DNA of 64,000 bases from assembly GCF_004379335.1 (NCBI RefSeq), contig NZ_CP038013.1, forward strand, positions 992,001 through 1,056,000. The letters run 5' to 3'. Under the pieces are notes generated by a model that saw only the letters and a program-made list of their open reading frames with translations, was not told the DNA's origin and did no database searches. Within the stretch, counting starts at the first letter, position 1, and each line of letters starts with the position of its first letter. Positions 62,179 through 64,000 of this stretch are shown here, one piece after another. Source of the stretch: Spiroplasma gladiatoris (lineage in GTDB: Bacteria > Bacillota_I > Bacilli_A > Mycoplasmatales > Mycoplasmataceae). The translations under genes were made by a program, and so were the position numbers.

Positions 62179-63368
62179 ATCTTTTCCACCAACTCTTCTA
62201 AACTATTGCTGTGTTCTAAATCAATACCAACATTTTTAAGCGCTTCTTCAACTTGCGCAACAAAAGGAATATCTAAGTGAATTGATCTTAAGAAGTTTTT
62301 ATCAACTAAAATTTCTTTTGGTGTACCATATTTAACTAATTCACCTTTATTCATAACTAAGACTTTGTCTGCATTTAAAATTTCGTCCATATCATGAGTT
62401 ATTGAAAAAATAGTTTTCTCTCTAGTATTTTTTAACTCAACCATGATATTTTTTACTTCTGTTTTACCTTTTGGATCTAGCATACTTGTTGCTTCATCAA
62501 AAATTAAAATATCAGGAGATAAAGCAAGTGCAGAAGCAATTGCAACACGTTGCTTTTGACCACCAGATAACATTAATGGTTCATGATCTAGAAAGTCATG
62601 CATATTTACCTTTTTAGCTGCTTTTTCAATAATGTCAGCCATTTTTGAGGGTGCTATTCTTCTATTTTCTAAACCAAAAGCAATATCATCTCTAACAGTT
62701 GAACCAATAAATTGATTATCTGGATTTTGAAATACTATTCCCAAGAACTTTCTAGCGATATTTATATTGCTAGAAGTTACCCTATTCCCATAAATTTCAA
62801 TCGAACCAACAGTTGGTCTTAGAACTCCGATTATAATTTTAGATAGTGTAGATTTACCACTACCATTGTGACCAATTATTGCAACATACTCACCATGTTT
62901 AACTTCAACACTTACTCCATTAACTGCAAATGGATGATTTGGATTATATTTAAACTTAATATTGTTTAACTTTAGAGCAACATCGCTTAATCTTGAAAGT
63001 TCTCCACCATGACCTCTATCTTTCATAGCTATTTTTGATTCTTTAAATAAAAACTGAGCTAACTTATAATCTTCATAAGCTTTTCAATATTCATCTTCTG
63101 ATTTCTTAAAATTAGAAAGGGTCTTAGCAGCATATTTTAGATTTTCTATAAATTTTTGGTTGTTTACTTTTTCTTTAAATTCTACTTTAGTGTTTTTGTA
63201 CTCTTCTTCATACCTTTTTACAACATCAATAGTAATTTCTCCTTTTGAGAACTTTGATTTTGCAATAATAACTTTTTGACTAGAACGAACTAATTTATCA
63301 TTATATTCGTTTAGTAATAATTTAAAATCGTTCAAATCTTTTGTTGTAAGTAATTTTTGTTCTGACAT
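62166..63368 (-). CDS. ecfA1: ECF transporter ATPase EcfA1 with N-terminal helical extension
   Basis: 400 residues; usual EcfA1 is about 275-280. Residues 1 to about 125 form a charged helical extension ([20 protein letters not shown] and similar) joined through a UGA Trp at about residue 96. ATPase motifs: [18 protein letters not shown], Walker [10 protein letters not shown] (about 168), Q-loop [14 protein letters not shown], signature [12 protein letters not shown], Walker [14 protein letters not shown], switch THDMDE. The ATG at 63368 follows AAAGGAC; an in-frame ATG at 63026 also exists but with no clear ribosome binding site. First gene of the ecf-truA operon. Confidence 0.9.
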
Positions 63369-63399
63369 ATTAAATTAGTCCTTTCATAAACTTAAAATA

Positions 63400-63898
63400 A
63401 AAATGAATTTACTCATTATTTATATTTTATATAAAAAAACCTTTAAATTAAAGGAAATTTTAAATAGTTATATTAAATAATTAAATCATTTGCTAATATT
63501 ATAAATAGTGAAAAAACTAAAATAAAAAATTTAAGTATTGAAATTTTAAGAATAATAATGGCATAACTTATTGTAATATATCATCACTATCCGAAAACGA
63601 CGAAGTTGCACCTTTATTGCATATGAAAATATTAGGACCTTTATTAATAATACACACATTAATCTTTATACTAATAACAGGTTATTTGAAGTTAGTCAAA
63701 AAAAATAATAACAGTACGTTATTAATAATTTTTTTTGCAAATATATTAAATTTTAATTTATTAAACAAAATTCAAAAAGTTACAAGTGATAATGTTGATT
63801 ATAAAACATGATCTTAGCAAGGAGAGATTGGTAATATATTTGAGCTTTGGTGGTGCTCAATTTTGTGTCACCAATTTTAAACAAAATAGTTAAAAGTT
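63400..63898. other. Gene-poor stretch upstream of ecfA1
   Basis: About 500 AT-rich bases. Apart from the short plus-strand frame at 63626-63817 and a weak TTGGTG/CACCAA hairpin near 63847-63874, I see no supported feature. The ecfA1 promoter must lie in its first part, but no clear -10/-35 pair stands out. Confidence 0.5.
63626..63817 (+). CDS. Short hydrophobic ORF, possibly a gene relic
   Basis: 63 residues if started at the ATG at 63626 (MKILGPLLIIHTLIFILITG), with one hydrophobic helix and a UGA Trp before the stop TAG at 63815-63817. The same frame is open upstream for about 35 codons without a start (SSLSENDEVAPLLH), which suggests the truncated end of a larger membrane protein gene rather than a complete small gene. 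No ribosome binding site is seen. Confidence 0.3.
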
Positions 63899-64000
63899 TT
63901 AATAAAAACTATTTATTAGTAATTCTATTCATATTTTTTTAATAGCACAATATACTAGTAATTTTTCTTTTGGCCAAAAGTTCAGTATATCAAATTTAAT
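63899..64000 (-). CDS. Possible 3' end of a gene running off the window
   Basis: An open minus-strand frame of 33 codons reaches the window edge and ends in TAA at 63899-63901: KFDILNFWPKEKLLVYCAIK, then KIWIELLINSFY with one UGA Trp. Length is too short to separate from chance in AT-rich DNA. Confidence 0.3.

Noticed and set aside
1-64000. Hundreds of short reading frames opposite or across real genes
   Set aside because: They shadow recognised genes, lack ribosome binding sites and lose support once UGA is read as Trp in the true frame.
1-64000. CRISPR arrays, prophage and insertion sequences
   Set aside because: No regularly spaced repeats, cas genes, transposase motifs or phage structural genes were seen anywhere in the window.

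Overview
The window is from a low-GC, wall-less bacterium of the Mollicutes, most likely the Spiroplasma/Mesoplasma/Entomoplasma group. Almost every long reading frame is whole only if UGA is read as Trp (genetic code 4), and a dedicated tRNA-Trp(UCA) sits beside tRNA-Trp(CCA) at about 26.7 kb. Lipoproteins have the short signal peptide and lipobox typical of this group. Most genes lie on the minus strand in compact operons with stop/start overlaps, good AGGAG-type ribosome binding sites and AT-rich intrinsic terminators. I see no insertion sequence, prophage or CRISPR array.

Layout. 0-3.3 kb: purine operon purE-purK-purL behind a guanine-class riboswitch. 3.4-7.9 kb: cutC, a GalM-like epimerase, two lipoproteins (one frameshifted at a poly-A tract), a GNAT acetyltransferase and a DnaJ-domain protein. 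7.9-12 kb: thiI, an EzrA-like protein and rpsD behind a pseudoknotted leader RNA. 12-16.4 kb: an ABC exporter next to a Lys-rich membrane protein, then a dicarboxylate symporter preceded by what looks like a complete ribosome-mediated attenuator. 16.4-26.6 kb: tag, an SDR enzyme, pgsA, tyrS, YtxG/YtxH-like proteins, two coiled-coil proteins, pncB, ytpR and two DegV genes. 26.6-32.5 kb: two tRNA-Trp genes, fur-acpP with two unknown proteins, guaA-guaB and tRNA-His.

32.5-38.4 kb: a decayed stretch with an ABC ATPase relic, then a 996-residue E2 (dihydrolipoamide acyltransferase)-like protein that lacks both the lipoyl lysine and the catalytic histidine, then a PepO/M13 peptidase. 38.4-42.4 kb: a membrane protein and coaD-pta-ackA. 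42.5-45 kb: a decaying FtsX-type ABC transporter locus. 45-47.5 kb: glnA, an unassigned structured small RNA and coaX. 47.5-53.4 kb: fermentation block (pflA, pyruvate formate-lyase split into body and glycyl-radical subunit, adhE), which with pta-ackA gives formate, ethanol, acetate and ATP. 53.5-54.4 kb: rplM-rpsI with a leader hairpin. 54.5-59.1 kb: mannitol operon mtlA-mtlR-mtlD, in which the EIIA domain at the MtlR C-terminus has its own internal ribosome binding site. 59.3-63.4 kb: ecfA1-ecfA2-ecfT-truA, with long charged N-terminal extensions on both EcfA ATPases. The last 600 bases hold little.

The most promising undescribed items are: (1) the Asn/Asp leader-peptide attenuator upstream of the dicarboxylate symporter (16138-16297); (2) the pseudo-E2 protein (33392-36382); (3) the split pyruvate formate-lyase; (4) the MtlR/EIIA gene with internal initiation; (5) the unassigned RNA upstream of coaX. 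All functional calls come from reading the sequence; no searches were run.
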